From assembly GCF_017426705.2 (NCBI RefSeq), contig NZ_CP147251.1, forward strand, positions 2,702,501 to 2,766,500: a DNA stretch of 64,000 nucleotides, in the 5' to 3' direction. Under the pieces are notes generated by a model. The model did not search any database. It was not told the DNA's origin and saw only the letters and a list, made by a program, of their open reading frames with translations. The stretch comes from Enterococcus sp. DIV2402 (GTDB lineage: Bacteria; Bacillota; Bacilli; Lactobacillales; Enterococcaceae). This document shows, piece after piece, positions 29,345 through 38,498 of this stretch (position 1 is the stretch's first letter; each line of letters begins with the position of its first letter). A program made the position numbers and the translations under genes.

Positions 29345-30511
29345 TTATTTTTTCACTTGATAGAAATAAACTTTTAGGTAATCTCCTTCTGGAAAATGTG
29401 GGTAAACAGCGAAATCACTAGGCAAATGATACGTAGCGATTTTTTCAAAGTCCACTCCTTTTTTCACAAAAGCATCTTCAATCATTTGTTGGAAACGTTG
29501 TGGTGACACATTGGCAGCATTAGTTGAAGCAATAATCACACCGTCTTTAGTTAAAATATCCACGCTATCTTCAATTAATTCACCATAATTTTTTGCCACA
29601 CGGAAAACTTTCTTTTTATTACGTGCAAAACTTGGTGGATCTAAAACAATTAAATCAAAGCTTAATTCTTTTTTCTTAGCATACTTAAAATATTCAAAAG
29701 TATCCATTACATGGATTTTTTGTTGGTCTTCTGCTAATCCATTCACAGCAAATTGCTCTTTAGTCTTAGGTAAACTTCTTTTCGCTAAATCGACGCTTGT
29801 TGTTTGAATGGCCCCCCCCATTGCTGCTGCAACTGAAAAAGCACCTGTATAACTAAACATATTTAAAACGGTTTTGCCTGAAGCAAAGCCCTCTGCTAAC
29901 AATCCTCTTACCTCACGTTGATCGAGAAAAATCCCAGTCATTAAACCTTCATTTAGATACGTAGCATATTGAATGCCATTTTCTTTTATCACTAACGGTT
30001 CTGGTGCCTGTTCGCCGTACACAAATTGACTTTCTGGCAAGGTGGATTCAAAACGAATTTTCTCATACGCACCTTTAATTTCTGGAAACACTTCTTGGAA
30101 AGCTTCTACTATAGTTGCCTTTTGATGATAAAACGTTTCATTGTACCAAGAAAAAACGGCATATTCATTATATAGATCAATAATTAGACCGCCCAATTCA
30201 TCGCCTTCACCATTAATTACACGAAAAGCAGTTGTTTGCGCATCTGCATAATAAGCTTGGCGCTTTGCTTTAGCAGTTGCAAATCGTTGTACAAAAAAAT
30301 CATGATTAATAGGACAATTCTCTCTTGTTAAGAGCCAACCAATCCCTTTATTTTGTCTTCCTAAATAGCCTTGTGCTAGATATGTTCCTTTCGAATCAGT
30401 AAAAGTTACCCATTCGTTTGTCTCAATTTTTTGTACTAAATCTTCTTCTTGAATTAAAGGATAGCCTTTTTTGATTTTTTTGGCTGCTTGTTGCGTCACT
30501 TTAATGTTCAT
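29345..30511 (-). CDS. Class I SAM-dependent rRNA methyltransferase (RlmI-like)
   Basis: Cytosolic RNA methyltransferase (388 aa) of the RlmI/YccW family, which makes m5C in 23S rRNA in E. coli. The N-terminal PUA domain (about 1-75) is followed by a linker domain (INGEGDELGGLIIDLYN) and a Rossmann methyltransferase fold with VLNMFSYTGAFSVAAA as SAM motif I and LDPPSFARNK as motif IV. The start at 30511 follows GGTGGAGG. The target base in this organism is inferred only from the family. Confidence 0.88.
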   Translation of the reverse strand: MNIKVTQQAAKKIKKGYPLIQEEDLVQKIETNEWVTFTDSKGTYLAQGYLGRQNKGIGWLLTRENCPINHDFFVQRFATAKAKRQAYYADAQTTAFRVINGEGDELGGLIIDLYNEYAVFSWYNETFYHQKATIVEAFQEVFPEIKGAYEKIRFESTLPESQFVYGEQAPEPLVIKENGIQYATYLNEGLMTGIFLDQREVRGLLAEGFASGKTVLNMFSYTGAFSVAAAMGGAIQTTSVDLAKRSLPKTKEQFAVNGLAEDQQKIHVMDTFEYFKYAKKKELSFDLIVLDPPSFARNKKKVFRVAKNYGELIEDSVDILTKDGVIIASTNAANVSPQRFQQMIEDAFVKKGVDFEKIATYHLPSDFAVYPHFPEGDYLKVYFYQVKK

Positions 30512-30626
30512 ATTTCCTCCACCTGCTTTGTACTCATTGTATGTAGTATAACAAAAACATTTTTCTTTGTCTGCCACCTCTGATTTTAAAGAAAAATTTA
30601 ATTTCACAAAGGTTCTTCTTATTTCA

Positions 30627-30655
30627 TTGACACACTTTCTACTCCTTAGTAGAAT
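30627..30655 (+). promoter_or_regulatory. ltaS promoter
   Basis: TTGACA (30627-30632), 17 nt, TAGAAT (30650-30655): near consensus, with a leader of about 63 nt to the TTG start. Confidence 0.8.
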
Positions 30656-30724
30656 AATAGAGATGATTGAAAATAAGTGAACCTGTTTTTCACGAAAGAT
30701 TTCAAGAAAGTGGGGAGTACTCCT

Positions 30725-32875
30725 TTGAAAAATTTAAAAATACCAAATTTCTTAAACACTCGTATGGGCTTCTTCAGCTTACTAGCTGTTTTGTTTTGGA
30801 TTAAAAATATCGCTGCATACATGACTGAATTCAATTTAGGAATCGAAAGTCCAATGCAGTATTTTATTTTGTTTATTAATCCAATCGCAACGACCTTGTT
30901 ACTATTGTCGATTGCCCTATATGTGAGACGAACGAAACTATCTTATATTACTATGATGCTTATTTATTTTGTTATGACCGTCTTGCTTTTCTCAAATGTC
31001 ACTTACTATCGCGAATTTACTGACTTTATTACTATTAATACGATATTAGGTGCCGGAAAAGTTGCAGAAGGTTTAGGACAAAGTGCATTGAAATTGTTCC
31101 ATCCAACCGATATTTTTTATTTCATTGACTTCATCTTATTAGGTGGCGCTTTGATGACGAAAAAAATTAAAATGGATAAACGTCCAATTCGTGCTCGAGT
31201 TGCTTTAGCTGTCTCAACACTAGCAGTCATGATTTTTTCAGGTAACCTTTTCTTAGCAGAAACCGATCGCTCTGGCTTATTAACTAGAACATTTTCTCGT
31301 GATTACCTTGTTAAGTACTTGGGCATCAACGCTTTTACTGCTTATGATGCGGTTCAAACTTACAAAACCACTCAAGTTCGTGCCGAAGCTAGTCCAAATG
31401 ACATGAAAGAAGTTGAAGATTATGTTAAAGGACATTACGCTCAACCAAATGATGATATGTTTGGAATTGCTAAAGGCAAAAACGTCATTTATATTCACTT
31501 AGAAAGTACACAACAATTTTTAATTGATTATAAATTAAAAGACGAAAATGGTGTGGAACATGAAGTAATGCCATTTGTTAATAGCATTTACCATGACAAG
31601 AGTACCTATAGCTTTGATAATTTCTTCCATCAAGTAAAAGCGGGTAAAACCAGTGATGCTGAAACTTTATTAGAAACATCTTTATTCGGACTAAACCAAG
31701 GTGCCTTCTTCACGCAATTTGGTGGTAAAAATACCTTTGAAGCGGCTCCAGATATTTTAAAACAAACGCAAGGTTATACAACCGCCGTCTTCCACGGAAA
31801 TTCAGGAAACTTCTGGAACCGTAATGAAATTTACAAACGTTTTGGTTATGATTATTTCTTTGATGCTTCTTATTATGATGTCAATGAAGAGAATTCATTC
31901 CAATATGGCTTGCATGATAAGCCATTCTTTGAACAATCTGCGCAATATCTAGAACATTTACAACAACCGTTTTATTCAAAATTTATTGCTGTATCTAATC
32001 ACTATCCATATGCTGAGTTTACCAATGATGATGCTGGTTTCCCAATGGCAGATACGCCAGATGAAACAGTCAATGGCTACTTTGCTACAGCGAACTACTT
32101 AGATAAAGCTGTTGAAGAATTCTTCAATTACCTAAAAGCAAGTGGTTTATATGATAATTCAGTGATTGTTTTATATGGTGACCATTATGGCGTATCAAAT
32201 GGTCGTAACCGTAGTCTTGCAGAATTAGTTGGCAAAACAAGTAGCTCTTGGAATGATTTTGACAATGCACAAATGCAACGTGTGCCATTTATGATTCATA
32301 TTCCTGGTCAAGAAAATGGTGGCATCAATCATACGTATGGTGCGCAAATCGATTCTCTACCAACGTTATTACACTTATTAGGGATTGATACTCAAAATTA
32401 CATTCAATTAGGACAAGATTTGTTCTCTAACGATCATAAAGACTTAGCTGTGTTCCGTGATGGTTCATTTATGACTTCAAAATACACGTTCTATAATGGT
32501 ACGTTGTATGACAATGAAACCCAATTACCAATCACTGAACCATCTGAAGAGCTCCAAGCCCAAATTGATGAATTACAAAAAGAAGCGAATCAGCAATTAG
32601 AAATCTCAGATAAAATTAACAATGGTGATCTGCTTCGTTTCCATACAGGTAGCGGCTTAGAACCAATTGATCCATCTGAGTATAGCTACAAAAACATTAT
32701 GGAACGCTTATTAGAACAAGAAACAACACTGGGAGAGCAATCGACAAGTGTCTTCTCACAAAACAATAATCAATCAACCGTTGATTTATACGATACAAAA
32801 TCTTACAAAGACTATCACCCATCAGAAACAAGTGAAGAAACAGTGACTTCGACTTCTGAAAGTGAAGCAAAATAA
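30725..32875 (+). CDS. ltaS: Lipoteichoic acid synthase (LtaS-type sulfatase-fold)
   Basis: Polymerises glycerol phosphate from phosphatidylglycerol onto the glycolipid anchor on the outer face of the membrane. The 716-aa protein has five membrane segments in the first 215 residues, then a large extracellular sulfatase domain with the metal ligand Glu in HLESTQQF, the catalytic threonine in KAGKTSDAETL, and the histidine/aspartate site in YGDHYG. A Ser/Glu/Thr-rich tail follows. The start is the TTG at 30725, 7 nt after GGGGAG; the earlier GTG at 30677 has no ribosome site. Confidence 0.93.
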   Translation: MKNLKIPNFLNTRMGFFSLLAVLFWIKNIAAYMTEFNLGIESPMQYFILFINPIATTLLLLSIALYVRRTKLSYITMMLIYFVMTVLLFSNVTYYREFTDFITINTILGAGKVAEGLGQSALKLFHPTDIFYFIDFILLGGALMTKKIKMDKRPIRARVALAVSTLAVMIFSGNLFLAETDRSGLLTRTFSRDYLVKYLGINAFTAYDAVQTYKTTQVRAEASPNDMKEVEDYVKGHYAQPNDDMFGIAKGKNVIYIHLESTQQFLIDYKLKDENGVEHEVMPFVNSIYHDKSTYSFDNFFHQVKAGKTSDAETLLETSLFGLNQGAFFTQFGGKNTFEAAPDILKQTQGYTTAVFHGNSGNFWNRNEIYKRFGYDYFFDASYYDVNEENSFQYGLHDKPFFEQSAQYLEHLQQPFYSKFIAVSNHYPYAEFTNDDAGFPMADTPDETVNGYFATANYLDKAVEEFFNYLKASGLYDNSVIVLYGDHYGVSNGRNRSLAELVGKTSSSWNDFDNAQMQRVPFMIHIPGQENGGINHTYGAQIDSLPTLLHLLGIDTQNYIQLGQDLFSNDHKDLAVFRDGSFMTSKYTFYNGTLYDNETQLPITEPSEELQAQIDELQKEANQQLEISDKINNGDLLRFHTGSGLEPIDPSEYSYKNIMERLLEQETTLGEQSTSVFSQNNNQSTVDLYDTKSYKDYHPSETSEETVTSTSESEAK

Positions 32876-32920
32876 AAAAAGGATCCGTTACTATATATAA
32901 GGTAACGGATTCTTTTTTTT
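32876..32920 (+). terminator. ltaS terminator
   Basis: Arms AAAGGATCCGTTAC and GTAACGGATTCTTT pair with one G-U, followed by eight T. Confidence 0.9.
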
Positions 32921-32990
32921 AATATAAGATATTCATATTTTTTTCAAATTCCTCTTATATACTTAAAGATAAGAAAGGAGGAAGCAAATC

Positions 32991-33740
32991 GTGTTTAAGT
33001 TCGCACTAGCCAGCATGAAGTATCATAAACATGCCACCTTCATTTACATAGTCTTCTTGACCATGAGTAGCTGTTTGTTTTTATTAATAGATAGTCTCCG
33101 CGAATCTGTACCTGTTTTAATCAAGCAGACACAGGATTTAATTGATGCATCCGGTTATCAAGAAGAAAAACAAGCTGTTTTTCAGCAGTTGCACACAAAT
33201 AGTCAACGGTTATTACTTTATTATGACCAACTACGTTCATGGTTGCTAGTGGCATTTAGTATTATTTTCTTCTTTCTACTGTTATTCTATCAACGAAAAA
33301 AAGTGCAAGAATTTACTGTATGGTACCAATCTGGAAGTTCATTTTGGAATTGGGTGAGCTTGAATTTAAGTGAATGTCTCATTCCACTACTTATAGTAAC
33401 AATTGTTTTCTCGTTTCTCTTTCTATTTTATCAACATGCTATTGGAAAATTTATTTTAATGATTCATTTAGAATTTATCAATCATGTGAACGGCACATCA
33501 CCTAATGTTCATTTAAGTGAAACCCATACTGTGAATCAGTTATTTATTCGTTTTCCAACAACCAATGATGCATTAATTGCGTCTATACAACTAACAAGCA
33601 AAGAATGGTTAAGTATTTTCTTTACGACTCTTTGGAAAACAATCCGTACCTTGTTTCTAACAATTTCACTAATTGGTCTTACAACACTCACAAGTTATAG
33701 TTATTGGAGGTATCGACATTGGAACAACTCATCCCATTAA
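32991..33740 (+). CDS. Four-helix membrane protein, permease-like, unknown function
   Basis: A 249-aa protein with membrane segments at about residues 16-36, 82-102, 125-148 and 217-237, and a region of about 70 residues (148-217) between helices 3 and 4. The start FKFALASMKYHKHATFIYIVFL resembles the beginning of FtsX/BceB-type permeases (compare FFAKLSWQNIRKNLPIYLPFL at 52 kb), but no full FtsX domain is present. The GTG start has AAAGGAGG upstream. The last 22 nt overlap the next gene, which looks like a broken ABC ATPase, so the two probably work together. Confidence 0.65.
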   Translation: MFKFALASMKYHKHATFIYIVFLTMSSCLFLLIDSLRESVPVLIKQTQDLIDASGYQEEKQAVFQQLHTNSQRLLLYYDQLRSWLLVAFSIIFFFLLLFYQRKKVQEFTVWYQSGSSFWNWVSLNLSECLIPLLIVTIVFSFLFLFYQHAIGKFILMIHLEFINHVNGTSPNVHLSETHTVNQLFIRFPTTNDALIASIQLTSKEWLSIFFTTLWKTIRTLFLTISLIGLTTLTSYSYWRYRHWNNSSH

Positions 33741-34204
33741 ATCAACTAAAGTCAGGATTCTATTTAATTACACGTGATGACTGTAAACAAGATATGTTCC
33801 AAACTACGGCTGTTCAACCCCAAGAGGTTGGAAATATCACCAATGATTTACAGGTTTTGCCATTCCTATCTTTAAAAGATAATTTGTTACTCGGTGTGAA
33901 ACGTCGGATGAAACTTAAATTGCGTTTTTATTTATTGTATATGGAACTATCACCTGATGTCTTTACACAATCAATCGATGAGCTTTCTTCATTAGATAAA
34001 CTCAAATTACAGCTGATACGTCAACTATTGCAACAGAAAAAAGTCCTCTTTTTAACGCATTGTTGCGAATCGCTATCGATTCAAGAAATTCAATGGTTCT
34101 TACCATTTTGCCAAGAACTCGCTCACTCACAACAATTAAAAATTCTTTTATTTAGTTCAGATAAACAATTGACCACTACACCCTATATTGATAAAATTCT
34201 CTAA
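33719..34204 (+). CDS. Degenerate ABC-ATPase-like protein
   Basis: A 161-aa protein that reads as an ABC ATPase without its nucleotide site. The Q-loop-like stretch LPFLSLKDNLLLGVKRR (about 47-63) corresponds to the start of the helical domain. ELSSLDKLKLQLIRQLLQQKK (about 88-108) aligns with the LSGGQ signature helix, and VLFLTHCCESLS with Walker B, where the DE pair is missing. A final ILLFSSDKQ replaces the H loop. There is no P loop (GxxGxGKS) at all. The start is the TTG at 33719, 8 nt after TTGGAGG. ATP binding is not expected. Confidence 0.6.
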   Translation: MEQLIPLNQLKSGFYLITRDDCKQDMFQTTAVQPQEVGNITNDLQVLPFLSLKDNLLLGVKRRMKLKLRFYLLYMELSPDVFTQSIDELSSLDKLKLQLIRQLLQQKKVLFLTHCCESLSIQEIQWFLPFCQELAHSQQLKILLFSSDKQLTTTPYIDKIL

Positions 34205-34255
34205 AAAAATCCCGAACAAAGCGCCATAAACGCGCAAGTGTTCGGGATTTTTATT
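34205..34255. terminator. Bidirectional terminator
   Basis: Stem AAATCCCGAACA / TGTTCGGGATTT with a 20-nt loop containing GCGC/GCGC, flanked by A and T runs. It serves the degenerate ABC pair and the convergent sensor kinase gene. Confidence 0.9.
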
Positions 34256-34264
34256 GTTGCTATA

Positions 34265-35710
34265 TTAATCTTTAATCTCTGTATCAGGGAAACTAATTCT
34301 AAAAGTTGTCCCTTGATTTAATTCACTTTTCACATCAATTTTTCCTTTATGCAAACGGACTAACTGTTGTACAATCGGCAGGCCTAAACCAGACTCACCA
34401 AATTTACGATTCTTACGTGAGGGATCGACTTTATAATATCTATCCCAAATATTTTTCAACTGTTCTTCTGTCATACCGATACCTGTATCTGAAATCTCAA
34501 TAATGGTTTCTAAGTAACCTTTTTCGATTTTTACACGAATTTCGCCATCTTTTGTAAATTGAATAGCATTTTGAATAATATTTACCATGATTTGCACAAA
34601 ACGATCATAATCAGCAAAGATGTCGATTTCTTGTGTAGTTTCCAAAATAAGTTGGTCATTAGCAGGCTCGGCCTTACTTTCTAATTGAGATAAAATGGTT
34701 TTCAAGGCATCGGTAGCATTGAATTTTTTTACAACAATCGAAATTTGATTGGTTCGAATTTTTTCATAATCTAGATTTTCATTTACTAAACGAATCAAGC
34801 GCTCTGTTTCGTTTTTCATTAAGCGAATTGCATTTTCTTTTTGATTTTCTGGAATGGCATTGTACTCCAAACCTTCTAATAGACCATTAATAGTTGTCAA
34901 AGGTGTACGCATTTCATGAGAAGCATCTGCCATAAATTGTCGACGGCGCTCTTCTTGGCGCTTAATCTCTTCTTGTGATTCTTTCAAGGAGAAGGTCATT
35001 TGATTAAAGTCTTCTGCTAGTTCATCAAACTCATCGCGATTATGGACTGGTAAAATGATATCAAAATTCCCATTAGCGACTTCTTTGGTGGCACCTTTCA
35101 TTCGATTAATTCGCCGTACTTGGAACATCGCATAAAAGTAACTAATGATTAAAGCTACAATTCCCGACAACGCAAATCCTTTAATTAAATTCAACGTAAA
35201 TTCATTGGCGGTATCTTGGATATTTCGAGCCGGTTGTGTCACAATCAACGCTCCATAAAATTCATCGTTTAAATTTACAGGAATCATTGTATAAGACGTA
35301 GTTCCTTTTTTCCCAAAAATATCTTGTTGCAAGGTTACTTGTGGTGTCTGACCTTCTTGTAATTTATCCCAATACTCTTGACCAGGAAATACTATTTGTC
35401 GATCGTTGGTTACTGGATACAAAACATCGCCATCGTATTTTAAAAACACAAACGTTACATCTTGTTGGTTTAACGTCATTTCTGAAATAGTCAACGCCCG
35501 AATTAAGTCCAATTCCAAATCATAAGATGGAATTGTGTCGCTGGTTGCATGCATTACTTTGACAACTGCGTTTGCATACCCCAATAGTTGATTGTAATTA
35601 TTGGTTTCTATGGTTTGTCTTGTCATTTGAATAAAGGCAATCCCCAATGTCATCAACGTAATGCCAATAACAAACCAAAAAGCTAGTAATTGTTGATAAA
35701 GATATCGCAT
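34265..35710 (-). CDS. Sensor histidine kinase
   Basis: Membrane sensor kinase (481 aa). Membrane segments at about 8-28 and 174-196 enclose a roughly 145-residue extracellular domain. HAMP follows, then the phospho-acceptor His265 in DASHEMRTPL, N box (IIQNAIQF), G1 (DTGIGM) and G2 (GESGLGLPIV), all intact. The ATG overlaps the stop of the regulator gene (TAATG), so the two are coupled. The signal is unknown. It shares an operon with an SdpI-like membrane protein. Confidence 0.87.
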   Translation of the reverse strand: MRYLYQQLLAFWFVIGITLMTLGIAFIQMTRQTIETNNYNQLLGYANAVVKVMHATSDTIPSYDLELDLIRALTISEMTLNQQDVTFVFLKYDGDVLYPVTNDRQIVFPGQEYWDKLQEGQTPQVTLQQDIFGKKGTTSYTMIPVNLNDEFYGALIVTQPARNIQDTANEFTLNLIKGFALSGIVALIISYFYAMFQVRRINRMKGATKEVANGNFDIILPVHNRDEFDELAEDFNQMTFSLKESQEEIKRQEERRRQFMADASHEMRTPLTTINGLLEGLEYNAIPENQKENAIRLMKNETERLIRLVNENLDYEKIRTNQISIVVKKFNATDALKTILSQLESKAEPANDQLILETTQEIDIFADYDRFVQIMVNIIQNAIQFTKDGEIRVKIEKGYLETIIEISDTGIGMTEEQLKNIWDRYYKVDPSRKNRKFGESGLGLPIVQQLVRLHKGKIDVKSELNQGTTFRISFPDTEIKD

Positions 35711-36426
35711 TAGGCAACACCTGAATCATCAAATTTATACCCAACGCCCCATACAGTTTGAATCACTTGTGGACCCACTTTTTCAATTTTTTGTCGCAAT
35801 TTTTTAATGTGCGCATCTACTGTACGCTCATCACCAAAATATTGGTAGTCCCAAACAAGTTCTAACAATTGTTCACGCGAGAACACTTGGCGTGGTTTTT
35901 TCGCTAAGGTGTACAATAAATCAAATTCTTTAGGCGTTAAACCATCAATCGGTTGGTTATCTAAATAGGCTTCACGTGTTTTGGTATTCATTTTAAAATG
36001 GTCTGTTTCTACATCAAATGTTTGATCGTCATCCGCAGAAGCGATGACTTTTTCAGCTAGTTCACTACGGCGATGCAAAGCTTTCATCCGAGCAATCAGT
36101 GTTAGCGGGCTAAATGGTTTTGTTACATAATCATCGGCTCCCATCTCCAAACCAATTACTTGATCGCTTTCAGAATCACGTGCAGTCAACATGATAATCG
36201 GTACTGTACTTGATATTTTACGGATTTCACGCGCAACTGTCATCCCGTCCATGCTTGGTAAGTTCAAATCAAGGGTAATCATATCCCAATGTTCTGGTTC
36301 TGCCAAAAACGTGTCTAGCCCTTCCTTTCCGTCATATTTAAAGGTTGCTTCCCAGCCTTCATTTAGAAAAAACATTTGCATCATTTCTGATACGGATTCA
36401 TTGTCTTCAATCATTAATATATTCAT
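35710..36426 (-). CDS. OmpR-family response regulator
   Basis: Response regulator (238 aa) of the kinase downstream. The receiver has E7/D8, phospho-acceptor Asp53 (TLDLNLP) and the VTKPF lysine. The winged-helix domain ends TVWGVGYKF. The ATG overlaps the end of the SdpI-like gene by 4 bp. The target genes are not evident; no repeated operator was found nearby. Confidence 0.88.
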   Translation of the reverse strand: MNILMIEDNESVSEMMQMFFLNEGWEATFKYDGKEGLDTFLAEPEHWDMITLDLNLPSMDGMTVAREIRKISSTVPIIMLTARDSESDQVIGLEMGADDYVTKPFSPLTLIARMKALHRRSELAEKVIASADDDQTFDVETDHFKMNTKTREAYLDNQPIDGLTPKEFDLLYTLAKKPRQVFSREQLLELVWDYQYFGDERTVDAHIKKLRQKIEKVGPQVIQTVWGVGYKFDDSGVA

Positions 36427-36758
36427 TCTTCTTCACCTCTATGTTGTAAATCAAACTTTTTTAATTTTGTTTCAATACAGCCAAACATCGGCGCAATAAA
36501 CCAAGGAATTGCTAACATTTCGACAATAAAAAAATTTGTTCGATGTGTATAATTCAAAAAAAAGCCGATAGCTGCCATGATAAAACCAACGAATAAAAAG
36601 AAGCGGGCGCTTACCATTTGTGCATATGCCCAATGCGCTTGGCTCTGCTTTGATAAATAAGAACGATACCCATAAACCAAATTCTCCATCTTAGCTGGCA
36701 ATAATAAAAAGGCTAACCCAATGACTAGAAAAATACCACCACAATACAAAAAAATCAT
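36423..36758 (-). CDS. SdpI/DUF3784-like small membrane protein
   Basis: A 111-aa membrane protein with three hydrophobic segments (about 3-21, 48-68 and 76-96). The segment GYRSYLSKQSQAHWAYAQM resembles the conserved GYRT-x-S-x(n)-W-x-x-A motif of the SdpI and DUF3784 families. SdpI in Bacillus gives immunity to a secreted toxin and also relays its presence to a regulator. Here the gene is first in an operon with a regulator and kinase, overlapping by 4 bp, so a sensing or protective partner role is possible but inferred. Confidence 0.6.
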   Translation of the reverse strand: MIFLYCGGIFLVIGLAFLLLPAKMENLVYGYRSYLSKQSQAHWAYAQMVSARFFLFVGFIMAAIGFFLNYTHRTNFFIVEMLAIPWFIAPMFGCIETKLKKFDLQHRGEEE

Positions 36759-36903
36759 TTTGACACTCCTAGTTTACATTCTTGTTCTAGTATACTCGAA
36801 ATTTCGTTTCACACCAACAACTTCATATTTTCTACTATAAATATTTGTCTTTTTTTCATTCTTTGTTAAGATAAAGAAGATACAATTTAAAGGAGAGTAA
36901 TTT

Positions 36904-37674
36904 ATGACCTATCAAGCACTAGCTTTTTTTGATTTAGATGGTACTTTATTGGACCAGCATTCCAAAATCACCCCTGAAATTACTGAAGCAATGACACAAT
37001 TAAAAAACAACCATGTCTTACCCATCATCGCAACTGGACGGACAGAAACTGAAACACATCATATTCGTGAAGCAGCCGGTATTACATCAAATATCGTGAT
37101 GAATGGTGCTTTTATCCGAATTGATGGAGAAGAAGTTTATAATGAAACAATTGATCCGACTATTTCTGAACGAATGCTTCATGCTGTTGAACAAAAACAA
37201 CATGCTTTGTCGTTTTATAATCCGACTGGTTATTGGTCAACTGATTACAACGATAACATGCACAAAGCGTATAACTTTATTCACAGTAAAATGCCTACAA
37301 TCGATCCATTAGGCTATAAAGAAAAAGACGTGAACATGTTATTGATCCTTTCACAAGATGGCGATGAATATTATCATGAATTATTTCCAGAATTGACTTT
37401 CTATCGAAATGGTCCTTATTCAATTGATACGGTCAATAAAGGAACGTCAAAAGGAAAAGCTGTGAACAGATTGCAACAGTTAATGAACTTAGAACATGTA
37501 CCAACATTTGGTTTTGGTGATGGCAACAATGATTTTGCCCTTTTAGAAGCTTGCGACCATAAAATTGCCATGGGAAATGCTGTCGATGGCTTGAAAGAAA
37601 TCGCCAGCTTTGTCACGAAAAAAAATACAGAGGGTGGCATCATTCACGCCTTGAAGCATTTTGATTTAATTTAA
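36904..37674 (+). CDS. Cof-type HAD-superfamily phosphatase
   Basis: Second Cof/HAD IIB phosphatase in the window, 256 aa. Motif I is FFDLDGTLLD, motif II is IATGR, and motif IV is FGFGDGNNDFALLE with the magnesium-binding aspartates. A C2 cap lies between residues about 85 and 185. The ATG has AAAGGAG upstream. Its substrate cannot be told; relatives act on sugar phosphates or pyridoxal phosphate. It is convergent with the chbG-type gene and shares a terminator with it. Confidence 0.88.
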   Translation: MTYQALAFFDLDGTLLDQHSKITPEITEAMTQLKNNHVLPIIATGRTETETHHIREAAGITSNIVMNGAFIRIDGEEVYNETIDPTISERMLHAVEQKQHALSFYNPTGYWSTDYNDNMHKAYNFIHSKMPTIDPLGYKEKDVNMLLILSQDGDEYYHELFPELTFYRNGPYSIDTVNKGTSKGKAVNRLQQLMNLEHVPTFGFGDGNNDFALLEACDHKIAMGNAVDGLKEIASFVTKKNTEGGIIHALKHFDLI

Positions 37675-37678
37675 CAGA

Positions 37679-37724
37679 ATAGAAAAAACTGTCACCTTAA
37701 TTATCCTTAAGGTGGCAGTTTTTC
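37679..37724. terminator. Bidirectional terminator
   Basis: Arms AAAACTGTCACCTTAA and TTAAGGTGGCAGTTTTT pair with one wobble, with A/T runs on both sides, between convergent genes. Confidence 0.9.
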
Positions 37725-38498
37725 TTATAACTTTCTGTAATCAATACATTCAATGTCTCTTTCAATAATTTGTTGTTTTACTCTAGGATCAATCAACATT
37801 TCCACTTCTTGTGTACGTGGAATCAATAGAGAAGAATTAGCTAAAATAAACGCATCTAAGTATCCTGGATGAAAAATCATCATACTCACACCATCTTCAT
37901 GCAAATGATCAAGCATGTTCTCAAATGTTTGATATGGATTATAGTTTTTACTCATACTCTCCATTATCAAATAAACTTTTGTCTGATTAATTTGAACAGA
38001 AGCATCTTTTTCTAAGGAATTAGGCTCCGCTTCCTCAGGTAATCCTGAATAGACTAAGTCATGCTCTTTTGCAAAAAACTCTAATGCTTTAAAAAAGTTC
38101 GCACTAGCAATCGCATGACCTTCAAAATAATCGGGCTTCTTACCAAATAATGCTAAAAAACGATGATATTGTGCTTCAATTTCAATCAAAGCTTCCTCAA
38201 AAACGACAAAATCTGATGTGGCTTCACGATATTCTTTTGAAGATTTAAAATTCCCCTTTTCATCTACCATTGATGGAATCTGTGTAGCATCAGAAATTGG
38301 TTTTCCCACACAAATATTCGTATGTTGCCCAAATGCAATATCCTCGTTTATTAGTAATGAAACACCATGTTGTGTTGCTGGCATATTGACCATTACGCCC
38401 ACACTTTGAATCAATCCTTCTTTCACCGATTTTTCAATACCGTAGTTTACAGCTTCTGAATAACCTAAATCATCCGCTCTCAATAAAATTTTATTCAT
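37725..38498 (-). CDS. ChbG/YdjC-family carbohydrate deacetylase
   Basis: Cytosolic deacetylase (257 aa) of the YdjC/ChbG family. ChbG removes one acetyl group from chitobiose 6-phosphate or related phosphorylated N-acetyl sugars. The metal-binding aspartate pair lies in LLRADDLGYSEAVN, with a histidine in GQHTNI and another in FEGHAIAS, and the late FHPGYLD histidine is present. The start overlaps the EIIBC gene by 4 bp, so it is coupled to it. The coupling implies that the sugar imported by this PTS carries an N-acetyl group. Confidence 0.87.
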   Translation of the reverse strand: MNKILLRADDLGYSEAVNYGIEKSVKEGLIQSVGVMVNMPATQHGVSLLINEDIAFGQHTNICVGKPISDATQIPSMVDEKGNFKSSKEYREATSDFVVFEEALIEIEAQYHRFLALFGKKPDYFEGHAIASANFFKALEFFAKEHDLVYSGLPEEAEPNSLEKDASVQINQTKVYLIMESMSKNYNPYQTFENMLDHLHEDGVSMMIFHPGYLDAFILANSSLLIPRTQEVEMLIDPRVKQQIIERDIECIDYRKL

